DNA from: Alteromonas sp. BMJM2
Lineage (GTDB): Bacteria > Pseudomonadota > Gammaproteobacteria > Enterobacterales > Alteromonadaceae
DNA length: 64,000 nucleotides
Direction of reading: 5' to 3'
NCBI RefSeq assembly: GCF_027257845.1
Contig: NZ_JAPVOT010000014.1
Span: 56,136 to 120,135 of the forward strand
Under the pieces are notes generated by a model. It had not been told where the DNA came from, did no database searches, and saw only the letters and a list, made by a program, of their open reading frames with translations. Made by a program: the position numbers and the translations under genes. Shown here in pieces: positions 1 through 6,975 of this stretch. How positions within the stretch are numbered: the first letter of the stretch is position 1; every line of letters begins with the position of its first letter.

Positions 1-138
1 AAGGCTTTCACTGTTAAGGTTGATGAAGATCAACAACATGACTCTGAATACCTGAAGCATAAGATTAAAGAACTGCTCAACAAAGCAAAGGGACACATTG
101 TTGATCCTACAAGTGATATATTAGGCGGATTATTGTGA
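1..138 (+). CDS. C-terminal end of an unidentified protein (partial)
   Basis: An open frame runs from the first base to a TGA at 136-138 and encodes 45 residues ending in DPTSDILGGLL. It is charged and Lys/Glu/His-rich in the middle, which fits the C-terminus of a larger cytosolic protein starting to the left of the window. I do not recognise the family. Because it abuts an IS element and a probable defence island it may belong to that accessory region, but that is inference from position only. Confidence 0.5.
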   Translation, partial: KAFTVKVDEDQQHDSEYLKHKIKELLNKAKGHIVDPTSDILGGLL

Positions 139-263
139 TTCCCTAGGGGTTATGTGAATTAGATTAATTAATAGTAATATATCGCATCAAAAAGGCTGCT
201 TAACTTAACGGCTTAACATAAATTGAAAGTAAATCTTTAAAAACTTGAATAATATCTGACGTC

Positions 264-296
264 TGACGTGGTCTAATTGAATTGACCAGTCCAGTT
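264..296 (+). repeat. Left terminal inverted repeat of the IS3-family element
   Basis: The 33 bp starting TGACGTGGTCTAATTG match the reverse complement of 1505-1537 over the first ten bases and again in the ATTGACCA and CCAGTT blocks. It sets the left boundary of the element. Confidence 0.85.
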
Positions 297-329
297 AAGA
301 GTATAATGATAACTTAACTGGAGAGAGAA

Positions 330-626
330 ATGCCCGAAAGAAAGCGTTACACCAAAGAATTTAAACTCGATGCTGTTAGCCTTGTGCTTGATTAAGGCCA
401 TAGCAGAACCGATGCTGCCAAAATGTTAGATGTTAATAATCAGATGATCAGTCGGTGGGTCAAAGAATACCAGCAAGATGATGATGGGCAAGCATTTAGA
501 GGCAACGGCAAATTAACACCAGAGCAAGAAGAGATCCGTCGGCTTAAAGCGCAGGTCAAACAGCTTGAAATGGAAAAGCGCAGATTAAAGGAAGCGACTG
601 TCTTTTTCGCCAAGGAAACGAAGTAA
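330..626 (+). pseudogene. IS3-family orfA with internal stop codon
   Basis: The frame begins MPERKRYTKEFKLDAV, a typical IS3 OrfA helix-turn-helix start, with GAGAGAG upstream as ribosome binding site. Codon 22 is TAA (393-395) where related proteins have Gln (LDQGHS), which a single C to T change in CAA would explain. After the stop the frame stays open to 626 and carries the conserved EEIRRLKAQVKQLEMEKRRLK coiled coil, ending in KEATVFFAKETK. The premature stop should abolish OrfA and the OrfAB fusion transposase. Confidence 0.85.
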
Positions 627-1506
627 AATATCGTTTCATCGCGCAACGAAAAAAGACCTATCCAGTCGATTTAATGTGTCGACTGTTGGGCGTGAAGAGA
701 AATGGCTTCTACCGGTATGTGAAGAAGCAGGAATTGCCGCAGACACAGAAGGATAATGAAAAAGCGAAGATGCTCGAATGGGTTAAAGCATAGATGTTGC
801 GAGTGACCATACATACGGTAGCCGTAGAATGCAGCGAGCATTGAACTGTTTAGGTTATCCAGTAGGCAGACAGCAAACGCGACAGCTAATGAAAGAAGCC
901 AACGTAAAGGTTCGATACAAGAAAAAGTATAAAATCACTACCAATAGTGATCACGACAAACCCGTATTCGACAATGTGCTCAACCGTGAGTTTGACGTCA
1001 ACGCACCGGACCAAGCGTATGTTTGCGATATTACCTACGTTTGGACACGTGAAGGTTGGTTGTATTTAGCCGTGGTTATTGATCTGTTCTCGCGGAAAGT
1101 TGTGGGTTGGAGTATGGGCTCGAGAATGAAGGCCAAGCTTGTTTGCGATGCACTGACAATGGCGATTTGGCAACGTCGTCCGAAGCCAGGATTGATTCTT
1201 CATTCTGATAGAGGAAGTCAGTATGCTAGTGACCAGTATCGTCGATTATTGAAAGGCCATGGCTTTATAGGCAGCATGAGTCGAAAAGGGGACTGTTGGG
1301 ACAATACCGTGGTAGAGAGTTTCTTCGGTACACTGAAACAAGAACGTGTGCACTGGAGATCATATCAAACGCATCACGAAGCACAGCAAGATATCTTGCA
1401 ATACATCGCGACGTTTTATAACCCGATAAGGTTACATTCATACCTAGGCTATATGAGTCCTAATCAGTATGAAGTGGCAGCATTGGAACAGAAGAAAGTA
1501 GCTTAA
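623..1506 (+). pseudogene. IS3-family orfB (DDE transposase) with frameshift
   Basis: The orfB frame is -1 relative to orfA, as expected for programmed frameshifting. It reads VKYRFIAQRKKTYPVDLMCRLLGVKRNGFYRYV up to a TAG at 791-793. The homologous sequence then continues one frame over ([23 protein letters not shown]). Loss of one base in an expected GCA-ATA-GAT sequence around 790 would explain this. The downstream part (829-1506) has the intact rve catalytic core: Asp in CDITYVW, Asp in [11 protein letters not shown] and Glu in [13 protein letters not shown]. The element cannot make full-length transposase without correction. Confidence 0.85.
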
Positions 1507-1537
1507 CTGGGTTGGTCAATTTTGGTTGACCACGTCA
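1505..1537 (-). repeat. Right terminal inverted repeat of the IS3-family element
   Basis: Read on the minus strand these 33 bp start TGACGTGGTCAACC and pair with 264-296. It overlaps the orfB stop codon, a common arrangement in compact IS3 elements. Confidence 0.85.
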
Positions 1538-1562
1538 GTTCGATAACCAAGGCTCCCCTTAC

Positions 1563-1757
1563 CTACTCAACATCCACAATGTCAAAAGTAATGTCGCCTA
1601 AATCATTGCCCTCTACTGAAGCAAAAGACCCCAAGGGGCCAGTCACATCAATACACATTGAGATTCCAGAGGGCTCACAATCGGCATTAATTTCTGCTTC
1701 TGTTTTGCTTTGTGTAATCTTAAAATACAGCTCAGTTTGCTCAGAAGATAATTCCAT
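1563..1757 (-). CDS. Small acidic protein, distant paralog of the 66-aa protein at 4353
   Basis: Sixty-four residues starting MELSSEQTELYF. The upstream in-frame sequence is an implausible lysine run, so I start at the internal ATG. An alternative ATG with a GGGAG site about 60 bases upstream is out of frame, so a frameshift in the poly-A tract is possible. The C-terminal half (CIDVTGPLGSFASVEG..LG.ITFDIVDVE) aligns with the protein encoded at 4353-4553 (SIDVTTP....VSIDGEAIGSALVDFIEIDV). It lies just downstream of the decayed gene at 1883-2596 on the same strand and looks like the second gene of that operon. Family and function are unknown to me. Confidence 0.4.
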   Translation of the reverse strand: MELSSEQTELYFKITQSKTEAEINADCEPSGISMCIDVTGPLGSFASVEGNDLGDITFDIVDVE

Positions 1758-1882
1758 AATTATCTTCTGCTTTTTACTTTTTTCTTTTTTCTTTTTGCAT
1801 AAATATACTCCCGATAACCAGAACGAATTTTTTGAAGTAATTACCAATGTTCGTTCAGATAAGTCGTTTTAGTTTTTTCTAC

Positions 1883-2596
1883 TTATATATTTTTAGACAT
1901 ACGTAAATTGTTTTTCATTGCTTTTTCACACTCTTTTACTGCATTTGCAAACAGCGCCATTTCCAAATCATGCAAATGGTAGTGTGAAAGAGAATTTAGG
2001 CACGTGTGTAATAGAGTCAGATAACATTGATAAGTATCGGCGCGCTTTACTCTTTGCCAACCACTGGCCACTAAACTTTTTACTTTGAACAGCTATTGTT
2101 GAGTAAAGCCTATTTTCTTAGTAGCGTCGCCAGTAACTTTGTTTCGCCCGCTGATGTAATTAAACGCAACTCTCTTGGTTACCCCTGCGTTCCATTGCAC
2201 GGCATTAAGACATGCGGCGACTCTCGCATCGTATATTGCATATTTATTCCTATCCGCAATCGAATAGATTTTTGAATAGCTAGCAACGCCTTTTAATGGC
2301 GTTGACGGTGTCTCGCGCACTAATTCTTCAACATATTTTTTAAGCGTTGCTGGCCTATTGGCTCTTACCCCTCCCCAGTCCGCTACGATTATTTTTGATA
2401 GCGTTAGTCGCTCTTCTTTTTCAGAGTTTAGCCATCGCTTATTAAAATGATTTTTGAGCTCAACATTGGCGGCGTAGCCTTTCTCACCAGACAGCTCAAA
2501 CCCGCCAATTTTCGGTATTTTCCATTCTTAGCTTGTTTTGAGTTTCGGTATTTCTGCTCTGAAGTACTCGGTTAGAGTAGTGATGCACTCGTCCAT
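1883..2596 (-). pseudogene. Decayed paralog of the 235-aa island protein at 6084
   Basis: Reading from an ATG at 2596 (site GGAGA upstream), the frame matches the intact protein encoded at 6084-6791 over its whole length. Shared blocks include GGFELSGEKGYAANVELK, ADWGGV, TPLKGVASYSKI, YAIYDARVAACLNAVQWNAGV and FNYISGRNKVTGDAT, with the C-terminal DLEMALFANAVKECEKAM. Two in-frame stops break it: TAA at codon 23 (2528-2530) and TAG at codon 168 (2093-2095). There is no frameshift. So a full-length gene was inactivated by point mutation only, relatively recently, or is under readthrough. Promoter-side context includes the 19-bp palindrome at 2733-2751. Confidence 0.8.
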
Positions 2597-2732
2597 AAAA
2601 AAATCTCCATATATACTTATAAAACTGGCTAGTTGGCTCCCTTATACTTCTCACTTGAAGTTGAGGTAGGCTAAATTTAAACGAACCCAATGTCCAGGCG
2701 TTGTAATAATTAATGTTAGGTTACATTACTAT

Positions 2733-2751
2733 TGCGTCATTTAGTGACGCA
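2733..2751. promoter_or_regulatory. Operator-like palindrome 1, TGCGTCA-N5-TGACGCA
   Basis: Perfect 7-bp arms with a 5-bp spacer. It lies between the end of the WYL regulator gene and the start of the decayed paralog at 2596, so it would control the minus-strand pair 2596-1563. The same element with the same spacing occurs at 3875-3893 and, degenerate, at 4290-4308. Confidence 0.6.
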
Positions 2752-2766
2752 TACTTTTACTTATTT

Positions 2767-3780
2767 TTATGCAATGCCATATCGCTGATTAGCTTTACGC
2801 AACAGTTCCATTAACTCATCCTTCACCACTGCAGGAGATGTCACCGTTATCAAATCACTTCGCCCAGCTAACCACCAAATCAATTCACTATTTGGAGTGA
2901 CGTGTGCAGTAACAAGGCAAGTCTTTTCATCAATATTAGTGATTGCCTGATGCTCCCCTATTGTCGTATTTTCGAAAAAGAATACAAATGATTCATCAAC
3001 CTCGAGCATAAGCTCTACGGCCTTTTGCTGAATGGGGTACGAGAAAGCGGCATCTTTTTCGACATATTCATCAAGGTCAAAGTTTTTGAGACGAACAACA
3101 TCGGAAGCCAGTATTTCTACTTTTTGAAAACGCGATAAGTGAAATTGTTTTACGTCCTGACCCTCGCCCGACCTAGCTACTAGGTAAAGAACGTTGCCTT
3201 TACAAACTATACCTAATGGTGAAAGCACATAATGTTTTGGCTCTGAGTTGCGTGGCTGATACAACACAGATATTTGTTTGTCAGCAAGCACTGCCTCATA
3301 GATTAATGCTTCAATGTCGTTGCACAGAACAGGAGCGTGAAATAAATATCCGGCATCAATCTTTTTGAATTTCTTCTTCCATTTTGCAGTGTTTGACGAT
3401 TTTTTATTAAGAAGCTCTTCTGCGGTATGAAAGTACGGCTCCAATTCATGGATAACTTGCTTCGGGAGTGCCGACAAGAGATTGTCTTTTATCATATACA
3501 GTGCAATCGCCATGCTTGTCGACATTAGCGGAAGTGACAATGCCTTTTGCGAAGCTGGCCAAAACCACGACTGACGTCTTCCCTCTACTTCACACGAGAT
3601 AGGAAATAGCGTAACGCTTGATAAGTAATTTAAATCCCGCTGAACCATCCTAATGTTTACGGAAAACCCTTCGAGTTCCAGATGATGGACAATTTGCCTG
3701 ACGGTAATGGAGCGTGGATAAACCGGTATTTGGCTCAGAATGTGCCAATAGCGCGTCATGGTTTCTAACGATGAAGACAT
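2767..3780 (-). CDS. WYL-domain transcriptional regulator
   Basis: Predicted DNA-binding regulator of 337 aa. Residues 1-75 form a winged helix-turn-helix (SITVRQIVHHLELEGFSVNIRMVQRDLNYLS). A central WYL-type domain (about 155-230; ISVLYQPRNSEPKHYVLSPLGIV..NVLYLVAR) follows, then the usual WYL C-terminal extension. In this family WYL proteins often repress phage-defence operons (BrxR, CapW) and respond to a ligand through the WYL domain. Here the gene lies between two related gene sets and has TGCGTCA-N5-TGACGCA palindromes on both sides, including one 95 bp upstream of its own start. Autoregulation and control of both neighbours is my inference. A site AAGGAATT precedes the ATG. Confidence 0.85.
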   Translation of the reverse strand: MSSSLETMTRYWHILSQIPVYPRSITVRQIVHHLELEGFSVNIRMVQRDLNYLSSVTLFPISCEVEGRRQSWFWPASQKALSLPLMSTSMAIALYMIKDNLLSALPKQVIHELEPYFHTAEELLNKKSSNTAKWKKKFKKIDAGYLFHAPVLCNDIEALIYEAVLADKQISVLYQPRNSEPKHYVLSPLGIVCKGNVLYLVARSGEGQDVKQFHLSRFQKVEILASDVVRLKNFDLDEYVEKDAAFSYPIQQKAVELMLEVDESFVFFFENTTIGEHQAITNIDEKTCLVTAHVTPNSELIWWLAGRSDLITVTSPAVVKDELMELLRKANQRYGIA

Positions 3781-3874
3781 AAACCGTAATTCCTTTTGGT
3801 TTAATCGAAGATGTTATTGAGTTTGCGTATTTGAATACTACGTTGAGAAGTAATTGTTTTGCAAATCCTTCGAC

Positions 3875-3893
3875 TGCGTCATGAGGTGACGCA
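3875..3893. promoter_or_regulatory. Operator-like palindrome 2, TGCGTCA-N5-TGACGCA
   Basis: Perfect 7-bp arms and a 5-bp spacer, identical in arms to the copy at 2733. It sits in the divergent region between the WYL gene (start 3780) and the small membrane protein gene (start 4065), so it could govern both directions. Confidence 0.6.
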
Positions 3894-4064
3894 TTGGCTC
3901 TCTATAATAAATTCATCGAGACACAAGTTTAGGCCTAAGGCGCCTCTGTCATGACGCTTCAGTAAAAAAAAGAGCTCTTAATACAGCTTTATTGCGATGG
4001 TACGCACACATAGCTATTACGATTGTCGATTTTGATGATTCTGCTATCAACAATAGGAAACCCA

Positions 4065-4283
4065 ATGAAATCAATTGTCCTCATTGCTCTGGCAGTCTTA
4101 TGCATAATAGCAGCCTGTTACTGTCGCATTACATCGGGGATAGCCCCAGCCTTTTTGATAATTGGCTTTATCATTTCTTCATTGTATCTCAGTATGAATA
4201 TTGTGGGTTTAACTAAAAAACAAAGCATTCAGCGAGATAGTTATCAGCTATTTCAAAGCGTGGTCGAGGATTTTAAGGGATAG
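4065..4283 (+). CDS. Small membrane protein (72 aa), unknown
   Basis: I choose the ATG at 4065 (MKSIVLIALAVLCIIAACY), preceded by AGGAAA at good spacing; an upstream ATG at 4023 lacks a clear site. The product has two hydrophobic segments (about residues 3-18 and 24-42) and a charged C-terminal tail (KKQSIQRDSYQLFQSVVEDFKG). It could be a two-pass inner-membrane protein. It is the first gene rightward of the WYL regulator and is divergent from it across palindrome 2. I do not recognise the family. Confidence 0.55.
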   Translation: MKSIVLIALAVLCIIAACYCRITSGIAPAFLIIGFIISSLYLSMNIVGLTKKQSIQRDSYQLFQSVVEDFKG

Positions 4284-4289
4284 TCTTGA

Positions 4290-4308
4290 TGCGTCACAAG
4301 ATATCGCA
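4290..4308. promoter_or_regulatory. Operator-like palindrome 3, degenerate right arm
   Basis: TGCGTCA, a 5-bp spacer, then TATCGCA: the left arm is perfect and the right arm matches TGACGCA at five of seven positions. It lies 45 bp upstream of the ATG at 4353, inside the expected promoter. Spacing is identical to the copies at 2733 and 3875. Confidence 0.45.
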
Positions 4309-4352
4309 TTGAAAGGGTAAACTGTATTCAAAATTAAGTTATAGGAGTAACG

Positions 4353-4553
4353 ATGCCAAAGCAACTTACTATCACACTATCAGAGGAAGCTACCTCCCGT
4401 TATTTAGCACTTTGTGAGTCATTAAATGAAGAAAGTAATGATATAAAATTGAGTATTGATGTTACTACACCAAACTACATTCCGAATAGAGTGAGTATTG
4501 ACGGTGAGGCAATTGGCAGCGCATTAGTAGACTTTATTGAGATAGATGTTTGA
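4353..4553 (+). CDS. Small acidic protein (66 aa), unknown
   Basis: The ATG has a strong site (ATAGGAG, 7 bp spacing). The product is MPKQLTITLSEEATSRYLALCESLN... ending in VDFIEIDV. It is acidic, with alternating hydrophobic residues suggesting beta strands and no membrane segment. It resembles the protein encoded at 1563-1757 in the IDVT-P...V-G..G....D-(E/D)-(I/V) pattern. It probably heads the operon with the DprA-like gene 70 bp downstream. Function unknown; roles such as inhibitor, antitoxin or adaptor are only guesses from its size and charge. Confidence 0.6.
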   Translation: MPKQLTITLSEEATSRYLALCESLNEESNDIKLSIDVTTPNYIPNRVSIDGEAIGSALVDFIEIDV

Positions 4554-4624
4554 AAATTTCAATACAGCGAATGAATGCAAGATACAGTGTTCTACTTAGA
4601 AAGGCGTTTTAAAGGAGACGGTAA

Positions 4625-5521
4625 ATGCAAATTGAAGAAATAGTTGCGTTGTCTGGGATAAAGGGATTAGGCAATGCGAGTTTGCTAAACATTTTACGCC
4701 TTGCTCAATCAGTCGATAGTTTTTCGATAACATGTCAACAGTGCCAAGTGATGATTATCAACGCTGTTCCTGTAAGGTTGACGGGCCCGCTTATTACTTT
4801 TTTTGAAAAACCTGAGCTACGCCTTGATTCTGCAAGACAATGCATTGATTCCTACCGAGCAGCCGGTATTACACTTATTTCGCTGTTAGATGCCCATTAT
4901 CCCGATGCATTACGACGCCTTGCTAAGCCTCCATCATTGCTCTATTGTCGCGGCAATATAGCCTTGCTCGCGCCGGAGCGACAGCGTGTTGCTGTCATCG
5001 GCACCCGAACTCCAACCCAACTAGGCAAGGGTGTTACAAAAACAATCACCAAAGCACTGTCTGCGCAAAAAAAGATTATTGTAAGCGGACTCGCCATAGG
5101 TATAGATTCGGTTGCGCATGAGGAAACGTTACGGCAACGAGAAAACACCATTGCTGTAGTTGTCGACGTACTTAAAATCTATCCAGCGACTAACAAAAAT
5201 CTGGCTAAAAACATCATCAATACCGGTGGACTCATTATTAGCGAAAATCCTCCCGGCACTCGTATATCGCAAGGACTCTTAGTTCAACGCGACAGAATAC
5301 AAGCTGCGCTTTCAGAACGCGTTTACGCCATTGAGTGTCGCGAAAAAGGCGGCACCTTGCATGCAATCAATGTTGCACTTACTCTGAATATCCCTGTTTG
5401 TGCTCCACAGTATACAGACTGGGACTACGCAGACCTTAAGGTCGAAGAAATTCAGGGGCTTTTACCGCTACTTGCATCTAATGAGGTCGAAGCGTTTTCG
5501 CCAAATGATGAGCTTCATTAG
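4625..5521 (+). CDS. DprA/Smf-like SLOG-fold protein
   Basis: A 298-aa homolog of the DNA-processing protein DprA, which binds single-stranded DNA and loads RecA in transformation. An N-terminal helix-hairpin-helix-like segment (SGIKGLGNASLLNIL, residues 9-24) precedes the Rossmann-like domain. Visible motifs: RVAVIGTRTPTQLG (GSR region), IVSGLAIGIDSVAHEETL, IYPATNKNLAKNI and GGLIISENPPGT. The canonical FP-x-RNRI is replaced by LVQRDRI, and the SGTLxTA motif by KGGTLHAIN. The C-terminal winged helix of housekeeping DprA is absent. The divergence and the context point to an accessory, probably defence-linked, paralog rather than the competence gene. The site AAAGGAGA precedes the ATG. Confidence 0.8.
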   Translation: MQIEEIVALSGIKGLGNASLLNILRLAQSVDSFSITCQQCQVMIINAVPVRLTGPLITFFEKPELRLDSARQCIDSYRAAGITLISLLDAHYPDALRRLAKPPSLLYCRGNIALLAPERQRVAVIGTRTPTQLGKGVTKTITKALSAQKKIIVSGLAIGIDSVAHEETLRQRENTIAVVVDVLKIYPATNKNLAKNIINTGGLIISENPPGTRISQGLLVQRDRIQAALSERVYAIECREKGGTLHAINVALTLNIPVCAPQYTDWDYADLKVEEIQGLLPLLASNEVEAFSPNDELH

Positions 5522-5657
5522 ATTGATACCTGTTTTACGCACGGTTAGTCAACTGATTAGCAACCCAATACTCGTAGCACCATAAATTTTGGACTTGAAA
5601 CGCAGTATGACACTGCCTTGATGAACGTATAAATTTATTAAAATAGGGAATGTTGAA

Positions 5658-5912
5658 ATGAATGATTTAGACCTCGGTCAAGCACAATCCAGTGGACACC
5701 GAAAGGTAGTCAATAATAGTGAAAAGTGCGGATGCTTCTGTTGCCTCTCAATTTTTAAACCCAATGAAATAGAAGAATGGGTAGAGGATGAAACAGCGTT
5801 ATGCCCACATTGCAGTGTTGATGCAGTTATGGGTCAAAGTGAAAATTATGATATTACGCTAGAGTTTCTTACCCGAATGAAGGATCGTTGGTTTGGAGCT
5901 AGAACTCTGTAG
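5658..5912 (+). CDS. Small CxxC (probable zinc-binding) protein, 84 aa
   Basis: The product contains CGCFCCLSIFKPNEIEEWVEDETALCPHCSVDAVMG, a pair of Cys-x2-Cys knuckles, then DITLEFLTRMKDRWFG. Small bacterial proteins with this ALCPxCxxDxVxG...LexM..xWF pattern are known as cytoplasmic proteins of unknown function. The four cysteines suggest one structural zinc. It is co-directional with its neighbours but separated by 136 bp from the DprA-like gene, so it may have its own promoter. Confidence 0.7.
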   Translation: MNDLDLGQAQSSGHRKVVNNSEKCGCFCCLSIFKPNEIEEWVEDETALCPHCSVDAVMGQSENYDITLEFLTRMKDRWFGARTL

Positions 5913-6083
5913 CCGGCTCTTCGACATAGTAAAAAAAGAGCGAACGGGATGCTTCCAATAAAGTGACTTTTGAGTTCAAGTGCATTAGCGCAAACAATCG
6001 AAAGAAATTAAAAATGACGTGTCCCTCTTAATATATTGCATGGCCATTAACAGGCAATAAAAATCTATAAGGAGTTATACATA

Positions 6084-6791
6084 ATGGAAGAGTGTACGGA
6101 CGCGCTTATTGCCTACTTTGAGGTAGAGTTACCGAAACTTGATATAAGCTATCAATGGACAATCCCTAACATTAAAGGGTTCGCGCATTCAGGTGAAAAA
6201 GGTTATGAGCCAAATGTGAAGCTCAAGAAGTACTTTAATCAGCAATGGAAAAAAGCTGCTACAGACGAGGGTGAGCAACTCAGGTTAGCAAAAGTTATTG
6301 TTGCAGACTGGGGAGGGGTAAAAGGCAATAAAACCGATACGCTAAAAAGGTATGTCGAAGAATTAAATAATGGAATACCAGCAACCCCATTAAAAGGCGT
6401 AGCAAGTTATTCAAAGATATTCTCCATTGTTGACCCCAATGAGTATGCTATCTATGACGCAAGAGTGGCTGCGTGCCTCAATGCGGTGCAATGGAATGCT
6501 GGAGTTAAGAGGGGGCTGGCTTTTAATTATATCAGTGGTAGAAACAAAGTGACTGGGGATGCAACCCAAAAAAGAGGATTTGCTCACCAAACTCCTTTCA
6601 AAGTAAAAAGCTTAGTGGCCAATGATTGGCAAAGAATAAAAAGAGACGATACTTATCAAGTTTACCTAGACCTCTTAAAACGATGCCTCGTACATTTTAC
6701 AGAATACGATATGCGCGACCTAGAGATGATACTTTTTGCAAACGCAGAGAAAGAATGTGAAAAAGCATTGAGCATCCATCAACTCCGTTGA
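6084..6791 (+). CDS. Unknown 235-aa island protein (intact paralog)
   Basis: A strong site (AAGGAGTT) precedes the ATG. The protein is soluble, without signal peptide or membrane segments. Conserved stretches, judged against the decayed copy at 1883-2596, are FAHSGEKGYEPNVKLK, VADWGGVKGN, TPLKGVASYSKIFSIVDPNEYAIYDARVAACLNAVQ, FNYISGRNK and DLEMILFANAEKECEKAL. The SK(I)..(I)..P..YAIYDARVA block resembles a pattern I associate with helix-hairpin-helix/OGG-like proteins of unknown role, but I cannot confirm this. Retention of one intact copy while its twin decays suggests the intact copy is the functional one. Confidence 0.6.
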   Translation: MEECTDALIAYFEVELPKLDISYQWTIPNIKGFAHSGEKGYEPNVKLKKYFNQQWKKAATDEGEQLRLAKVIVADWGGVKGNKTDTLKRYVEELNNGIPATPLKGVASYSKIFSIVDPNEYAIYDARVAACLNAVQWNAGVKRGLAFNYISGRNKVTGDATQKRGFAHQTPFKVKSLVANDWQRIKRDDTYQVYLDLLKRCLVHFTEYDMRDLEMILFANAEKECEKALSIHQLR

Positions 6792-6818
6792 ATAGTATCC
6801 CGCAATGAGAATTATTTG

Positions 6819-6974
6819 ATGGCCCACCACTTATTATCTGAATTCGGGGTCTACATCTTTTACAAAAAAATTAATAAAAGACCTGCATTCAACAGGTATC
6901 ACGGAACCGAATTCTGCGGGCACGAGTTAGTCGCTGAAAAGCTGAGGGAAAGACTTGATATTAGGATGGATTGA
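6819..6974 (+). CDS. Possible 51-aa protein upstream of the DUF2779 gene
   Basis: ATG to TGA encodes MAHHLLSEFGVYIFYKKINK...ELVAEKLRERLDIRMD. It lies 27 bp after the preceding gene and ends one base before the ATG of the nuclease gene at 6976, a spacing that suggests translational coupling. The ribosome binding site is weak (TGAGA). Composition is protein-like, with an amphipathic basic C-terminus. I do not recognise it; it may be a chance frame. Confidence 0.35.
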   Translation: MAHHLLSEFGVYIFYKKINKRPAFNRYHGTEFCGHELVAEKLRERLDIRMD

Positions 6975-6975
6975 A

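Larger units (their letters stand above)
264..1537 (+). mobile_element. IS3-family insertion sequence, inactivated (1274 bp)
   Basis: The two ends are imperfect 33-bp inverted repeats beginning TGACGTGGTC. Between them lie an orfA (helix-turn-helix plus coiled coil) and an orfB (DDE transposase) in the -1 frame relative to orfA, the standard IS3-family layout. Both reading frames are damaged: a TAA inside orfA and a frameshift in orfB. The flanking triplets are gtc on the left (261-263) and gtt on the right (1538-1540), so a 3-bp target duplication is not perfectly preserved. The copy looks like an old, immobile insertion that now borders the island to its right. Confidence 0.9.

Noticed and set aside
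171..186. TATCGCA word near the window start, similar to one operator arm
   Set aside because: There is no partner arm at the 5-bp spacing, so it is not counted as a fourth site.
1522..1872. Plus-strand 116-aa frame across the IS right end
   Set aside because: It starts inside the IS terminal repeat and is antisense to the small protein at 1563-1757. Its composition (long Phe/Ser run) is not protein-like.
2496..2690. Minus-strand 64-aa frame overlapping the decayed paralog
   Set aside because: It is in a different frame from the homologous reading and overlaps the true start and ribosome binding site of that gene.
5400..5585. 61-aa plus-strand frame overlapping the end of the DprA-like gene
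   Set aside because: A different frame within a well-supported gene; basic composition is a by-product of the overlap.
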